A stretch of DNA of 64,000 nucleotides from Labilibaculum sp. (GTDB lineage Bacteria; Bacteroidota; Bacteroidia; Bacteroidales; Marinifilaceae). The notes beneath the pieces are model-generated. The model did not search any database. It was not told where the DNA came from and saw only the letters and a program-made list of their open reading frames with translations. A program made the translations under genes and the position numbers. Shown one piece after another: positions 1-9,200 of the stretch; within the stretch, counting starts at the first letter, position 1, and the number at the start of each line of letters is the position of its first letter. The DNA lies in assembly GCF_963664555.1 (NCBI RefSeq), contig NZ_OY761461.1, positions 4,815,769-4,879,768 of the forward strand, in the 5' to 3' direction.

Positions 1-50
1 GTAAACAAGAAGCAATTTAATATCATAATTTCCATCGAAAATGCTTTACT

Positions 51-111
51 CACCATATCGTATGGTGCATATGGCAATGCCATACTCACAACAACTTATG
101 ACAGTGCCATA
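51..111. promoter_or_regulatory. cluster of inverted CCATA/TATGG half-sites upstream of hsdM
   Basis: Two perfect palindromes sit side by side. CACCATA (51-57) pairs with TATGGTG (61-67) around a 3-base centre. TATGGCA (70-76) pairs with TGCCATA (78-84) around one base. A further TGCCATA half-site follows at 105-111. The cluster lies 165-225 bases upstream of the hsdM start. Repeated palindromic half-sites in front of a restriction-modification operon suit an operator for a dimeric repressor, but no regulator gene is visible next to it, and the sites may belong to a gene left of the window. The rest of 1-276 shows nothing else I can name. Confidence 0.45.
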
Positions 112-276
112 AATCACTCAAAACATTGAAACACAAAACAATTCATATTTATATTCTAAAATCATGTTGTATTATTTTTCAGTTGGAGCAAACTTGGCAG
201 GTTTGGCAGAGCCTTTTTTGTTTCAATTTACTTACCTTGCAAAGTCCAAATTAAAATAAACAATAAGATATTATAG

Positions 277-1827
277 ATGGCCAAAAAGAACGGAAATGGA
301 AAGAGTATGGAAGAAACCCTATGGGATTCGGCCAATAAATTGAGGGGAACGGTAGAGTCGTCGGAATACAAACATGTTGTGTTGAGTTTGATATTCCTGA
401 AGTTTGCCAGTGATAAGTTTGAAGAGCGAAGAAAAGAATTGATTGCTGACGGACAGGAAAAGTTTCTGGAAATGGTAGAATTCTACACCATGAAAAATGT
501 CTTCTTTTTACCGGAACAAGCTCGTTGGTCGTATGTAATCAATCATGCCAAGCAAGATGATATTGCCATTATAATAGACACAGCCTTATCTACTATTGAA
601 AAGAACAATGCCACATTGAAAGGTGCTTTGCCTGACAACTATTTCTCACGTTTGGGATTGGATGGCAGTAAGCTTTCTACCCTTTTGGATACCATAAACA
701 ACATAGATACCATAGCCGATAAAGAAGAAGATGTAGTTGGCCGTGTGTATGAATATTTTTTGGGGAAATTTGCAGCCGCCGAAGGAAAAGGCGGAGGAGA
801 ATTCTACACGCCTAAATGTATTGTAAATCTGTTGGCAGAAATGTTGGAGCCTTACAAAGGAAAAATCTACGATCCTTGTTGCGGTTCGGGAGGGATGTTT
901 GTGCAATCCATCAAATTTGTAGAGAGCCACAACGGGAACACTAAGGACATTTCTATTTACGGACAAGAATATACTGCAACCACCTACAAGTTGGCAAAAA
1001 TGAATTTGGCCATTCGTGGTATTTCCGGCAACTTAGGTGATGTACCTGCCGATACCTTTTTTAAGGATCAGCACCCCGATTTAAAGGCTGATTTTATTAT
1101 GGCAAACCCTCCTTTTAACCAAAGCGACTGGAGAGCAGCAAGCGAATTGACGGCTGATCCTCGTTGGAATGGATACGAGACTCCTCCAACTGGTAACGCC
1201 AACTACGCATGGATTATGCACATGCTTTCGAAACTATCGGAAAACGGAACAGCAGGTTTTGTTTTGGCCAATGGCTCTATGAGTTCGAACACCAGTGGTG
1301 AAGGTGAAATTCGAAAGAAATTTGTAGAAAACGATTTGGTAGATTGCATGATTTCCCTACCTGGCCAGTTGTTTTACACCACACAAATACCGGTTTGCCT
1401 TTGGTTCTTAACTAAAAACAAAAAAGAAGATAAAGAGCATGGCTACCGAAACCGGAAAGGCGAAACCCTTTTTATTGATGCCCGAAACATGGGGACAATG
1501 ATTGACCGTACCCATAAAGAGTTGACAGTTGAAGATTTAGCTGAAATTACCCGAACCTACCATGCTTGGAGAGGTGAAGAAAAAGATGGCAAATACGAAG
1601 ACAAAGCCGGATACTGCAAAGCTGCCAACAAAGAAGAAATTGCCAAACACGATTACGTGCTAACACCTGGTCGTTATGTAGGAGCCGCCGAAATTGAAGA
1701 CGATGGTATACCTTTCGAAACCAAAATGACAGAACTAACCACAACTCTTTACCAACAAATGATGGAATCAGAAAAATTGGATGCTATGATTCGTAAAAAC
1801 ATGGAGGTTATAGGGTATGGAGAGTAA
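277..1827 (+). CDS. hsdM: type I restriction-modification DNA methyltransferase subunit HsdM
   Basis: Modification (M) subunit of a type I restriction-modification enzyme. It transfers a methyl group from S-adenosylmethionine to adenine N6 within the site chosen by HsdS. The 516-residue length is normal for the family. An N-terminal helical domain (about 1-140) precedes the N6-adenine methyltransferase domain. AdoMet-binding motif I is DPCCGSGG (residues 199-206) and catalytic motif IV is NPPF (277-280). The hsdS start overlaps the last 11 bases, so the two subunits are probably translationally coupled. hsdR, normally adjacent, is displaced about 9.7 kb downstream by other defence genes. Confidence 0.97.
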   Translation: MAKKNGNGKSMEETLWDSANKLRGTVESSEYKHVVLSLIFLKFASDKFEERRKELIADGQEKFLEMVEFYTMKNVFFLPEQARWSYVINHAKQDDIAIIIDTALSTIEKNNATLKGALPDNYFSRLGLDGSKLSTLLDTINNIDTIADKEEDVVGRVYEYFLGKFAAAEGKGGGEFYTPKCIVNLLAEMLEPYKGKIYDPCCGSGGMFVQSIKFVESHNGNTKDISIYGQEYTATTYKLAKMNLAIRGISGNLGDVPADTFFKDQHPDLKADFIMANPPFNQSDWRAASELTADPRWNGYETPPTGNANYAWIMHMLSKLSENGTAGFVLANGSMSSNTSGEGEIRKKFVENDLVDCMISLPGQLFYTTQIPVCLWFLTKNKKEDKEHGYRNRKGETLFIDARNMGTMIDRTHKELTVEDLAEITRTYHAWRGEEKDGKYEDKAGYCKAANKEEIAKHDYVLTPGRYVGAAEIEDDGIPFETKMTELTTTLYQQMMESEKLDAMIRKNMEVIGYGE

Positions 1828-3190
1828 GAGGAAAGATTATATATTGGATGATGTTATCAAAATGCAGACAACAAAAGTTGATTCTGACTTAATAAATATT
1901 GAAAACTACATCTCTACCGAAAATATGCTTCCTTACAAAGGTGGTATTAAACAAGCTTCAGGTTTACCTGAGCAGGACAAGTATCTCCAATTTAAAAAAG
2001 GGGATATATTATTCTCAAATATTCGAACCTATTTTCGTAAAGTTTGGAAAGCCTCTTTTGATGGTGGAGCTTCAAATGATGTAATTGTATTTAGAACAAA
2101 AGATGAACATGTATTAGATCAATCATTCCTTTATCATTTATTGGCAGATGAAAGATTCATTGAGTTCACTGTTACTACCGCAAAAGGCACAAAGATGCCA
2201 CGTGGAGATAAGTCTGCAATGAAAACTTATGAATTTTCCTTACCCATTGATATTAAGGAACAAAAACGGATCGCCCACATTCTTGGTTCATTGGATGACA
2301 AAATAGAACTCAACTGGCAAATGAACCAAACTTTGGAGCAAATGGCACAAGCTCTGTTTAAAAGCTGGTTTATTGATTTTGACCCGGTAATTGATAATGC
2401 CCTAGCTGCAGGGAATCCAATACCCGATGAACTGCAAGCAAAAGCAGAACAACGCAAGGCTTTAGGCAAGGATAGAAAAGCTTTGCCGGAAGAAATTCAG
2501 AGACTTTTTCCCGATGAATTTGAGTATAGTGAGGAGTTGGAGAAGTGGATTCCTAAGGGGTGGAGAGTAGAACCATTGTCAACATTTATAAATGTTAAGC
2601 ACGGTTATGCATTTAAAGGAGAATTCTTTTCTGCTGAACCAACAGATAATATTCTATTAACTCCGGGAAATGTCAAAGTTGGTGGAGGTTTTAAAAGTGA
2701 TAAATACAAATATTACAAAGGTGAAATCCCAGAAGATTATATACTAAAAAAGGATGATCTGATTATAACTATGACAGATCTAAGTAAAGAAGGAGATACA
2801 CTTGGGTTTCCTGCATTTGTACCTGAAATTAAAAACGATGTCTTTCTTCATAATCAACGACTAGGGAAGGTAGAATTTAAAAATACAAAACTTAATAAAT
2901 CATTTTTGTACTATAGTTTATGTGTTCCAAGATATCGACATGAAATTCTTGGTTCGGCCTCAGGTACAACAGTAAAACATACCGCACCAAGTAAAATATT
3001 AGCACATAAGATCCTATTTTCAAATGCAATCCTACTGGATGTTTTTGAAAAACAATGCAGCAGTTTCTTTTCAAAAATGCAGCAAAATGAAATGAACAAT
3101 ATTCAATTAACCAAGCTAAGAGATACTCTTTTGCCTAGGCTGATATCGGGGGAAGTGAGAGTTCCTGATGTTGAGAAGATAATTAAATAA
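1817..3190 (+). CDS. hsdS: type I restriction-modification specificity subunit HsdS
   Basis: Specificity subunit that reads the two-part DNA target and scaffolds two HsdM and two HsdR subunits. At 457 residues it has the usual two-repeat layout. A first target recognition domain (about 1-145) is followed by a conserved helical spacer (about 150-215, with LEQMAQALFKSWFIDF). A second recognition domain (about 245-400) precedes a C-terminal conserved helix ending LRDTLLPRLISGEV. Both recognition domains look complete. The gene overlaps hsdM by 11 bases and is followed after 21 bases by the TIR operon. I see no invertase or spare recognition domain that would suggest phase variation. Confidence 0.96.
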   Translation: MESKRKDYILDDVIKMQTTKVDSDLINIENYISTENMLPYKGGIKQASGLPEQDKYLQFKKGDILFSNIRTYFRKVWKASFDGGASNDVIVFRTKDEHVLDQSFLYHLLADERFIEFTVTTAKGTKMPRGDKSAMKTYEFSLPIDIKEQKRIAHILGSLDDKIELNWQMNQTLEQMAQALFKSWFIDFDPVIDNALAAGNPIPDELQAKAEQRKALGKDRKALPEEIQRLFPDEFEYSEELEKWIPKGWRVEPLSTFINVKHGYAFKGEFFSAEPTDNILLTPGNVKVGGGFKSDKYKYYKGEIPEDYILKKDDLIITMTDLSKEGDTLGFPAFVPEIKNDVFLHNQRLGKVEFKNTKLNKSFLYYSLCVPRYRHEILGSASGTTVKHTAPSKILAHKILFSNAILLDVFEKQCSSFFSKMQQNEMNNIQLTKLRDTLLPRLISGEVRVPDVEKIIK

Positions 3191-3211
3191 AATCAGTAGA
3201 AATAATCTAAC

Positions 3212-4384
3212 ATGAGATATAAATATCAATTAATACTAATAGGTACAAAAACAGATCTGTTTGATCGATTTTTAAACCTTTTCTTTGAAAAAACTAAAGA
3301 ACTTAGCCTTCTAAAAGATGCATTCTCTGTTATTACCGAAGAAAACTTCGATGGAGAATATAAATCCTACCAACCAGCATTTACAATTTATTTTGGAGAT
3401 GAAAAAAGTGAATTCGTAAGTCTAAGTCTTATTGATATCTTATTGAATGATGGCAGAATGATTCTTCCTATTTATTATGAAGAAAATTCATTCTCCAAAC
3501 ATATTCCACCGGTACTTTTTAACCAAAATGGCCTGCTATACGATGTAACTAAAGATATTAAGGTCGTCAATTTGGCATTAGAGGCTTTTAAACTTTTAAG
3601 AAGTACTCGAAAAGTATTTGTAAGTTATAAAAGAAGTGAATCTTCATCAGTCGCAATTCAGCTATATGAGGAATTGGAAAAAAACAATTTTGATGTTTTC
3701 CTAGATACTCACTCTATTAAACAAGGTGAACCTTTTCAAGACGAATTGTGGCATAGGATGACTGACTGTGATGTAATAGTTCTATTAAATACCAAAGGCT
3801 TCTTGAATAGTCATTGGTGTAAAGAAGAGTTGGCAGAAGCCTCTGCAAAACAAATTGGTGTTATTCAATTGGTATGGCCTGGTCATACATTGGATAGTAC
3901 AGCACACGTAAGCTTTCCTTTTCATTTGACTGAAGATGATTTTAAGTTAAAAATATTTAATGATAATAGCACTTCTAAACTACAGGAAACTTTTGTTGAA
4001 AAATTGATAGAACAAGTTGAATCTGTTCGTGCTAGAAATTTAAGATCAAGACAAGATAATCTGATAACAGAATTTACAAACTTAGGAAAGAAAAAAGGAA
4101 AAAACCTTAATCTTCAACCTCATAGATTTATCACAGAAGACTTAGGAGAAAATAAACGAAGGATATTTATTCCATTAGTCGGGATTCCACAATCTATTAA
4201 CTGTAACCAATCTGCAGAGTTGCAAAAGGAAATTAATGAATTTGAAGTTGAAAGTATTCATCTACTCTATGATGATATGCGAATTAGAGATAAGTGGATA
4301 AATCATTTAGATTGGTTAAATAAATATTTAGAAGTTAAAACAATAAAAAAACAGGAGTTCGAATCATGGCTACAAGCGAATTAA
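3212..4384 (+). CDS. three-part TIR-domain protein, first gene of the TIR/SLOG/KAP operon
   Basis: Protein of 390 residues with a central TIR domain. Residues 1-130 form an alpha/beta region I do not recognise. The TIR domain (about 132-255) begins KVFVSYKRSE and carries SHWCKEEL, where E206 lies in the position of the catalytic glutamate of NAD-cleaving TIR enzymes. Residues about 265-390 form a charged C-terminal region without recognised motifs. Prokaryotic TIR domains in defence operons often hydrolyse NAD+ or make cyclic ADP-ribose isomers after phage sensing; that role is inferred here. The last 19 bases overlap the SLOG gene, which supports coexpression. The flanking domains could be the trigger-sensing parts. 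Confidence 0.85.
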   Translation: MRYKYQLILIGTKTDLFDRFLNLFFEKTKELSLLKDAFSVITEENFDGEYKSYQPAFTIYFGDEKSEFVSLSLIDILLNDGRMILPIYYEENSFSKHIPPVLFNQNGLLYDVTKDIKVVNLALEAFKLLRSTRKVFVSYKRSESSSVAIQLYEELEKNNFDVFLDTHSIKQGEPFQDELWHRMTDCDVIVLLNTKGFLNSHWCKEELAEASAKQIGVIQLVWPGHTLDSTAHVSFPFHLTEDDFKLKIFNDNSTSKLQETFVEKLIEQVESVRARNLRSRQDNLITEFTNLGKKKGKNLNLQPHRFITEDLGENKRRIFIPLVGIPQSINCNQSAELQKEINEFEVESIHLLYDDMRIRDKWINHLDWLNKYLEVKTIKKQEFESWLQAN

Positions 4385-4962
4385 AAAACATCTTTCTTTC
4401 GGCAAGTATTCCTATTCAAGAAAGACATCAGAAATATATAAATACAGCAGATATCATTGCTATTCGAGATGCTGTTATTGCATTGGTAACAACAGTAATA
4501 CCAGACCATCGATTAATTTGGGGAGGCCATCCGTCAATAACACCTCTAATTAACTATGTGATGGGAAAGTTAGATCTAGATATTCAAGAACATGTCAAAT
4601 TGTATCAATCAAAATTCTTTGAACACCTTTTCCCAGAAGATAATAACAAATTTAAAAATATTGTTTTCACGGAAAACCTAGGGAAACCTGAAGAGAGCGT
4701 AGAGCTAATGCGGAATATAATGTTTTCCGAAAATGATTTTGCGGCAGCAGTTTTTATTGGTGGCATGGAAGGTATTGAGGATGAATATAAAATATTTAAA
4801 GATTATCATCCTGATGCATTACTATTACCAATTGCTAGTACTGGAGCTGCAACAAAAATTGTTTATGAAGATTTTTTGCAGACTCACCTGAAAGATGAAC
4901 GTCTACTTAACGATTATGCTTATACGATGTTATTCAAAGAACTATTACTAAATAAAATTTAA
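4366..4962 (+). CDS. stand-alone SLOG (Rossmann-like nucleotide-binding) protein
   Basis: Protein of 198 residues that fits the SLOG superfamily, whose members bind or process nucleotide-derived ligands. The visible signs are an N-terminal strand followed by IWGGHPSITPLI (about 51-62), the usual ligand-binding glycine turn, and a second motif GGMEGIEDEY (132-141) after a hydrophobic strand. A later segment, LLLPIASTGAAT, fits the fold's last strand. In type I Thoeris a SLOG domain inside ThsA binds the cyclic ADP-ribose isomer made by TIR protein ThsB. Here the SLOG unit is free-standing with no NADase or membrane domain attached. It overlaps the upstream TIR gene by 19 bases and ends 4 bases before the next TIR gene. 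Confidence 0.78.
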   Translation: MATSELKNIFLSASIPIQERHQKYINTADIIAIRDAVIALVTTVIPDHRLIWGGHPSITPLINYVMGKLDLDIQEHVKLYQSKFFEHLFPEDNNKFKNIVFTENLGKPEESVELMRNIMFSENDFAAAVFIGGMEGIEDEYKIFKDYHPDALLLPIASTGAATKIVYEDFLQTHLKDERLLNDYAYTMLFKELLLNKI

Positions 4963-4966
4963 GACC

Positions 4967-5665
4967 ATGGGAAGAAAAGTTTTTGTTTCATACAAATATG
5001 CAGACTCCAAAGTTGAAGACCTAGATGTATATGAAGATAGAGAGGTCTTTGGAATGCTTACTAAAGTCAAAGTTACAACTACAGCACGACATTATGTCGA
5101 TAAATTGTCTGAAGAACTAGAGAAAGATGATGAAATTTACAAAGGAGAAGATGATGATGAGAGCATGGAATCTCTAGCGGATTCAACTATTGCGTCTAAA
5201 TTAGGCGATAAAATATTTGATAGTAGCGTGACAGTTGTTTTAGTTTCAAAAGGGATGAAAGAGGCACTTTCATCAGAAAATGAGCAATGGATTCCATGGG
5301 AAATATCCTATTCCTTAAAAGAGCAAAGTCGTAAAAACGTACGTAGTAAAACAAATGGTGTTATTGCTGTGGTATTACCTGATGAAACAGGAAGTTATGA
5401 ATACTACATAACAAGAGATGAAGAGTGCAATTGTCGAACCTTAAAGACCGATTTTCTTTTTCAAATTTTGAGAGATAACATGTTTAATGTAAAAGAGCCT
5501 AACAAAAGACCATGTAACGGGTCAGATGTTTATTCTGGAGATTGTTCATATATCCAATCAGTTAAATGGGTAGATTTCATAAAAAATATTTCAAAATACA
5601 ATGACAAAGCTATAGAATTGAGAGATAAAATCGGTGATTTTAACCCAACTAAAACAATTAAATAG
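4967..5665 (+). CDS. ThsB-like TIR protein (DUF1863-type)
   Basis: Protein of 232 residues beginning KVFVSYKYAD, with the signature WIPWEISYSL (about 108-117; E112 is the candidate catalytic glutamate). This pattern matches the DUF1863/ThsB family of TIR-like proteins better than the TIR_2 pattern of its two TIR neighbours. Members of this family in Thoeris make a diffusible ADP-ribose-type signal. An acidic insert (about 52-70, rich in D and E) and a long C-terminal extension with several cysteines (residues about 145-190) are visible. It lies 4 bases after the SLOG gene and 2 bases before the third TIR gene. The catalytic role is inferred from family membership. Confidence 0.8.
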   Translation: MGRKVFVSYKYADSKVEDLDVYEDREVFGMLTKVKVTTTARHYVDKLSEELEKDDEIYKGEDDDESMESLADSTIASKLGDKIFDSSVTVVLVSKGMKEALSSENEQWIPWEISYSLKEQSRKNVRSKTNGVIAVVLPDETGSYEYYITRDEECNCRTLKTDFLFQILRDNMFNVKEPNKRPCNGSDVYSGDCSYIQSVKWVDFIKNISKYNDKAIELRDKIGDFNPTKTIK

Positions 5666-5667
5666 AT

Positions 5668-6249
5668 ATGAGTTTATTTTCTGAATCTAAACTTAAAGGT
5701 TTTAGAAACAGTACAAGATATTACGCTGTTAATATAGAAGCTAGTCTTAGGGAATTTAAATCTGAATCTAAGTCATCAAAAACAACTGTATTTCTTTCTC
5801 ACAAACATGATGAATTAGAACTTCTAGATGGTGCCGTTTCATTTCTTAAAAAAGAAGGTGTAAATGTATACGTCGATTGGATGGATGATGGAATGCCAAA
5901 ATACACAAGTGGAGTTACTGCCTTGAGAATAAAGGAGAAAATCAAAGAAAACAGTAAATTTATACTGCTTGCATCAGAAGGGGCAATTAGTTCAAAATGG
6001 TGCAATTGGGAACTTGGTTTAGGAGATGCAGAAAGATACAAAGATGATATTGCTATTTTACCAGTATCAGGTGATTATTCGAGTTTTTCTGGTTCTGAAT
6101 ATCTTCAAATTTACCCATATATAGAGTACCAAAATGGGAATGCTAAATTCACTGATGGCACATCCATTTCAGAAGGATATTATGTGAGAAATCCAGCAAA
6201 GAATGGTAGTAGTACTATTGTGAAATTACAAGATTGGTTAAATAGATGA
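5668..6249 (+). CDS. third TIR-domain protein of the operon
   Basis: Protein of 193 residues. A short N-terminal segment precedes a TIR_2-type domain starting TTVFLSHKHDE (residues 39-49). The loop motif SSKWCNWELGLGDA (about 108-121) places E115 as the candidate NADase glutamate, and YVDWMDDGMP is a typical TIR segment. The domain fills the whole protein, so this is probably a bare TIR enzyme or adaptor. It starts 2 bases after the ThsB-like gene, and 47 bases separate it from the KAP NTPase. Three non-identical TIR proteins in one operon could be several enzymes, or one enzyme with regulatory or filament-forming partners; the sequence alone cannot decide. Confidence 0.83.
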   Translation: MSLFSESKLKGFRNSTRYYAVNIEASLREFKSESKSSKTTVFLSHKHDELELLDGAVSFLKKEGVNVYVDWMDDGMPKYTSGVTALRIKEKIKENSKFILLASEGAISSKWCNWELGLGDAERYKDDIAILPVSGDYSSFSGSEYLQIYPYIEYQNGNAKFTDGTSISEGYYVRNPAKNGSSTIVKLQDWLNR

Positions 6250-6296
6250 AAATTTAGTGTTTTTTTAATCGCATAAAACATAGAATAAGCGCAATC

Positions 6297-9200
6297 ATGA
6301 AAAAAGAAATTAGCTACCCTACATTCCTTAATAACAGTCCAATTGGTAAAGACCAATTCGAAGGTCAATCGCAACAAACAATTGCCACATCCATAGCTGA
6401 TCAATTAAAAGCTAATTCTTGTAAAATGATTGGCATAGATGGAGGTTGGGGAACTGGGAAAAGCAACTTGGTCATAATTGTAGAGAATCTTCTAAAGGTG
6501 GAAAATTCTGAAAACACCCAAAATTTTCACTTTTTCACTTATGATGCTTGGGGGCATCAGGAAGATATACAAAGACGCGCTATCCTTGAAGAGTTAACTG
6601 AAGATTTGACCACCAAACTCTCAAAGTTTGAATCAGATAAATGGAAAGATAAACTAAAAAATCTGCTTGCAAAAAATAAAGAAACAAACACCACAGCTAA
6701 GCCTAGTCTAAGTATCGGAATAATTATTTCTGTATTGGTTGTCGTTTTTACTCCAATCTTAAAAATTTTAACAGAGAAGATTGAAAGCCCGTACTTGAAA
6801 ACTTTAATAGTGGCTATTCCTTTGCTATTCCTGATGGTGGTCTTTTTTAGAACTCTATACAAACTACCAAAAGAAAAGACAACTCGAAAGGAGCGTTATA
6901 AGCTTGCCCTGCAAAAGCTCTTTGAAATTTACCAAAAAGATAAAATAGAAAAAACCACCTACGAAACCATCTCTGAAGAAGAGCCATCTGTCAAGAAATT
7001 CCGTGACTGGATGAAAGAAATTGAGGAGGATCTTGGTAATGATAGATTAGTATTAGTTTTTGACAACATGGATCGATTACCACGTCTAAAAGTACAAGAA
7101 CTTTGGTCCTCTATTCACGTATTTTTTGCCGAAACAGACTACAAAAACATTAATATTATTGTTCCATTTGATAGAGCCCACATCAGAACTGCATTTAAGG
7201 AAAATGGAGATCAAGACTGTTATGGTGATGATTACATAAATAAAACCTTTTCTGTCATTTATCGTGTTTCTCTTCCCATTTTATCAAACTGGAAAAACTA
7301 CTTTAAAGAAAAATGGAATGATGCATTTGGCGAAATTGATCCTGAATTAAAACAAGTACTACAAATATACGACGCACTTACAGAAACAATAACACCCAGA
7401 GGTATTATTGCTTTTATTAATGAATTTGTATCCATTAAAATCCTTACAAAGGAAACGATACCCCACAAGTACATTGCATTATTTATACTTGGAAAAACAA
7501 AAATATTGGAAACCCCACTGAAGGAGATTATAACCCCAACCTATCTAAAAGGTTTATCTTTTATTTATGACGGTGATGAAGAAATGCAAAAATGTGTTAC
7601 TGCATTAACCTATCAAATACCAGTGGATAATGCACTTCAAGTTGTTTATTCAAAAAAACTTAATGATGCATTAAGCAACTCTGAAATAGACACGATTCAA
7701 CTTATCAGTCAAACTAAAGAGTTTGAAGATATCCTGTTAGCAATAATTCCAGATATAACAAATATTGAAAATGCTATACTGATGCTAAACAATATTAATT
7801 CAGAAGCATATGCAACGAAAGGAATGGAAAATGATATATGGGAACTTATTTATCGTAGATCAAAAGAAGTTCAGAACAATACACAAAAAATTAAAGATTT
7901 TCAGAAAGTACTTTTTAACAGAATCAAAGATAAATTAGGATACATTAGAAGTATTATATCTGTAATGACTGATTCAAACAAAAAATTCAATGCCACCGAC
8001 TATTACAATAGCATTAATGAACTCATTAATCAAATTAAAGATAAACAATATGATATTGATCTTCTCAAAGAATTAGAACCTAAGGAAACCGATACTGAAG
8101 ATTTTATCTCATTCATAGAAACTGCTAAGCATTCATATAAAAAGTATAAAGTTGTCACAGATGCTAACATGCTTGATGAGTCCTTAGCTTCTAAAAAAAT
8201 AGATGAACTGAAGGCTATAAATTATGTCCGTTATATTTATGGTGATTATGAATTAGATTTATATCGAGGCAAAATAAAAGAATATATTCAATCGAATTCA
8301 GGAACTTTGGAGCATTTTAAGATTTTAATAAAACAATATAAAGAAGTATCTGATAAGTTTGATGTAGATATCCCTGATAGTACTATATACACACACTTTA
8401 ATACCTTAACCAAGAACGATGATTTTTACTATGATCTTTTAGCAATGAGAATTGCGAAACAGAACAATTTTAATTCATCGTATACCAGTATTTTCAATAC
8501 ACTTCTTTCCTCAAATGATACAGATGACGTAATTAAATTAACCAACAAAATAAATTTTTACATTAATTATAGTGACTATTTAATAGGGTTAAAATTGTTT
8601 AGTGCGTACTCATTATACAAATCAGTTGCTAAAAAATTAACCGAAAACAATAACGGTAATCAAAAAGCAAACATTCTCACCCTTCTTAAAAATTTCCAGT
8701 TTATATGTGATTCTGCCGAAATTTCACACAAATCACTTATCACTAAGTTAGATGGCTGGCCACATACGCGAGTTAATGTTGAAAATATTAAAGAAAATGT
8801 ATCCATAGATTTAATAGATCAAACATTAGAGGTAAATAATACATTAATTGACCATATCAGAGCAATTCTTACTGAGTACTTAAACTCAATTTCAGAAGAG
8901 CTTTGGAAAGATTATTTTAAAAGCCCAAGTTCTTACGAAGTAGAAATGGCACTGATGTTAAATTATAAATGGAATACAAATGCAATAAATGCTTTTAAAT
9001 TCACATTGAAAGAGATTGCTATCGGTAATATCCCTATCCCAAACAAAGAGAATTGGGATAAAATCGTTAGTAGTATTGATAGCTCTGGCCGGAAACTCGT
9101 TGCAGTATTTAATGATGTACGAGATGTTTTTATATCAACTGCAGAAATGAGCCTTCCCCTATTTACTTTTTTTGGCAATTGGTTATTTAATTTCTCAACC

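Noticed and set aside
646..966. Minus-strand ORF inside hsdM, and similar antisense ORFs elsewhere
   Set aside because: They are shadows of strongly supported genes on the other strand with no domain or start evidence.
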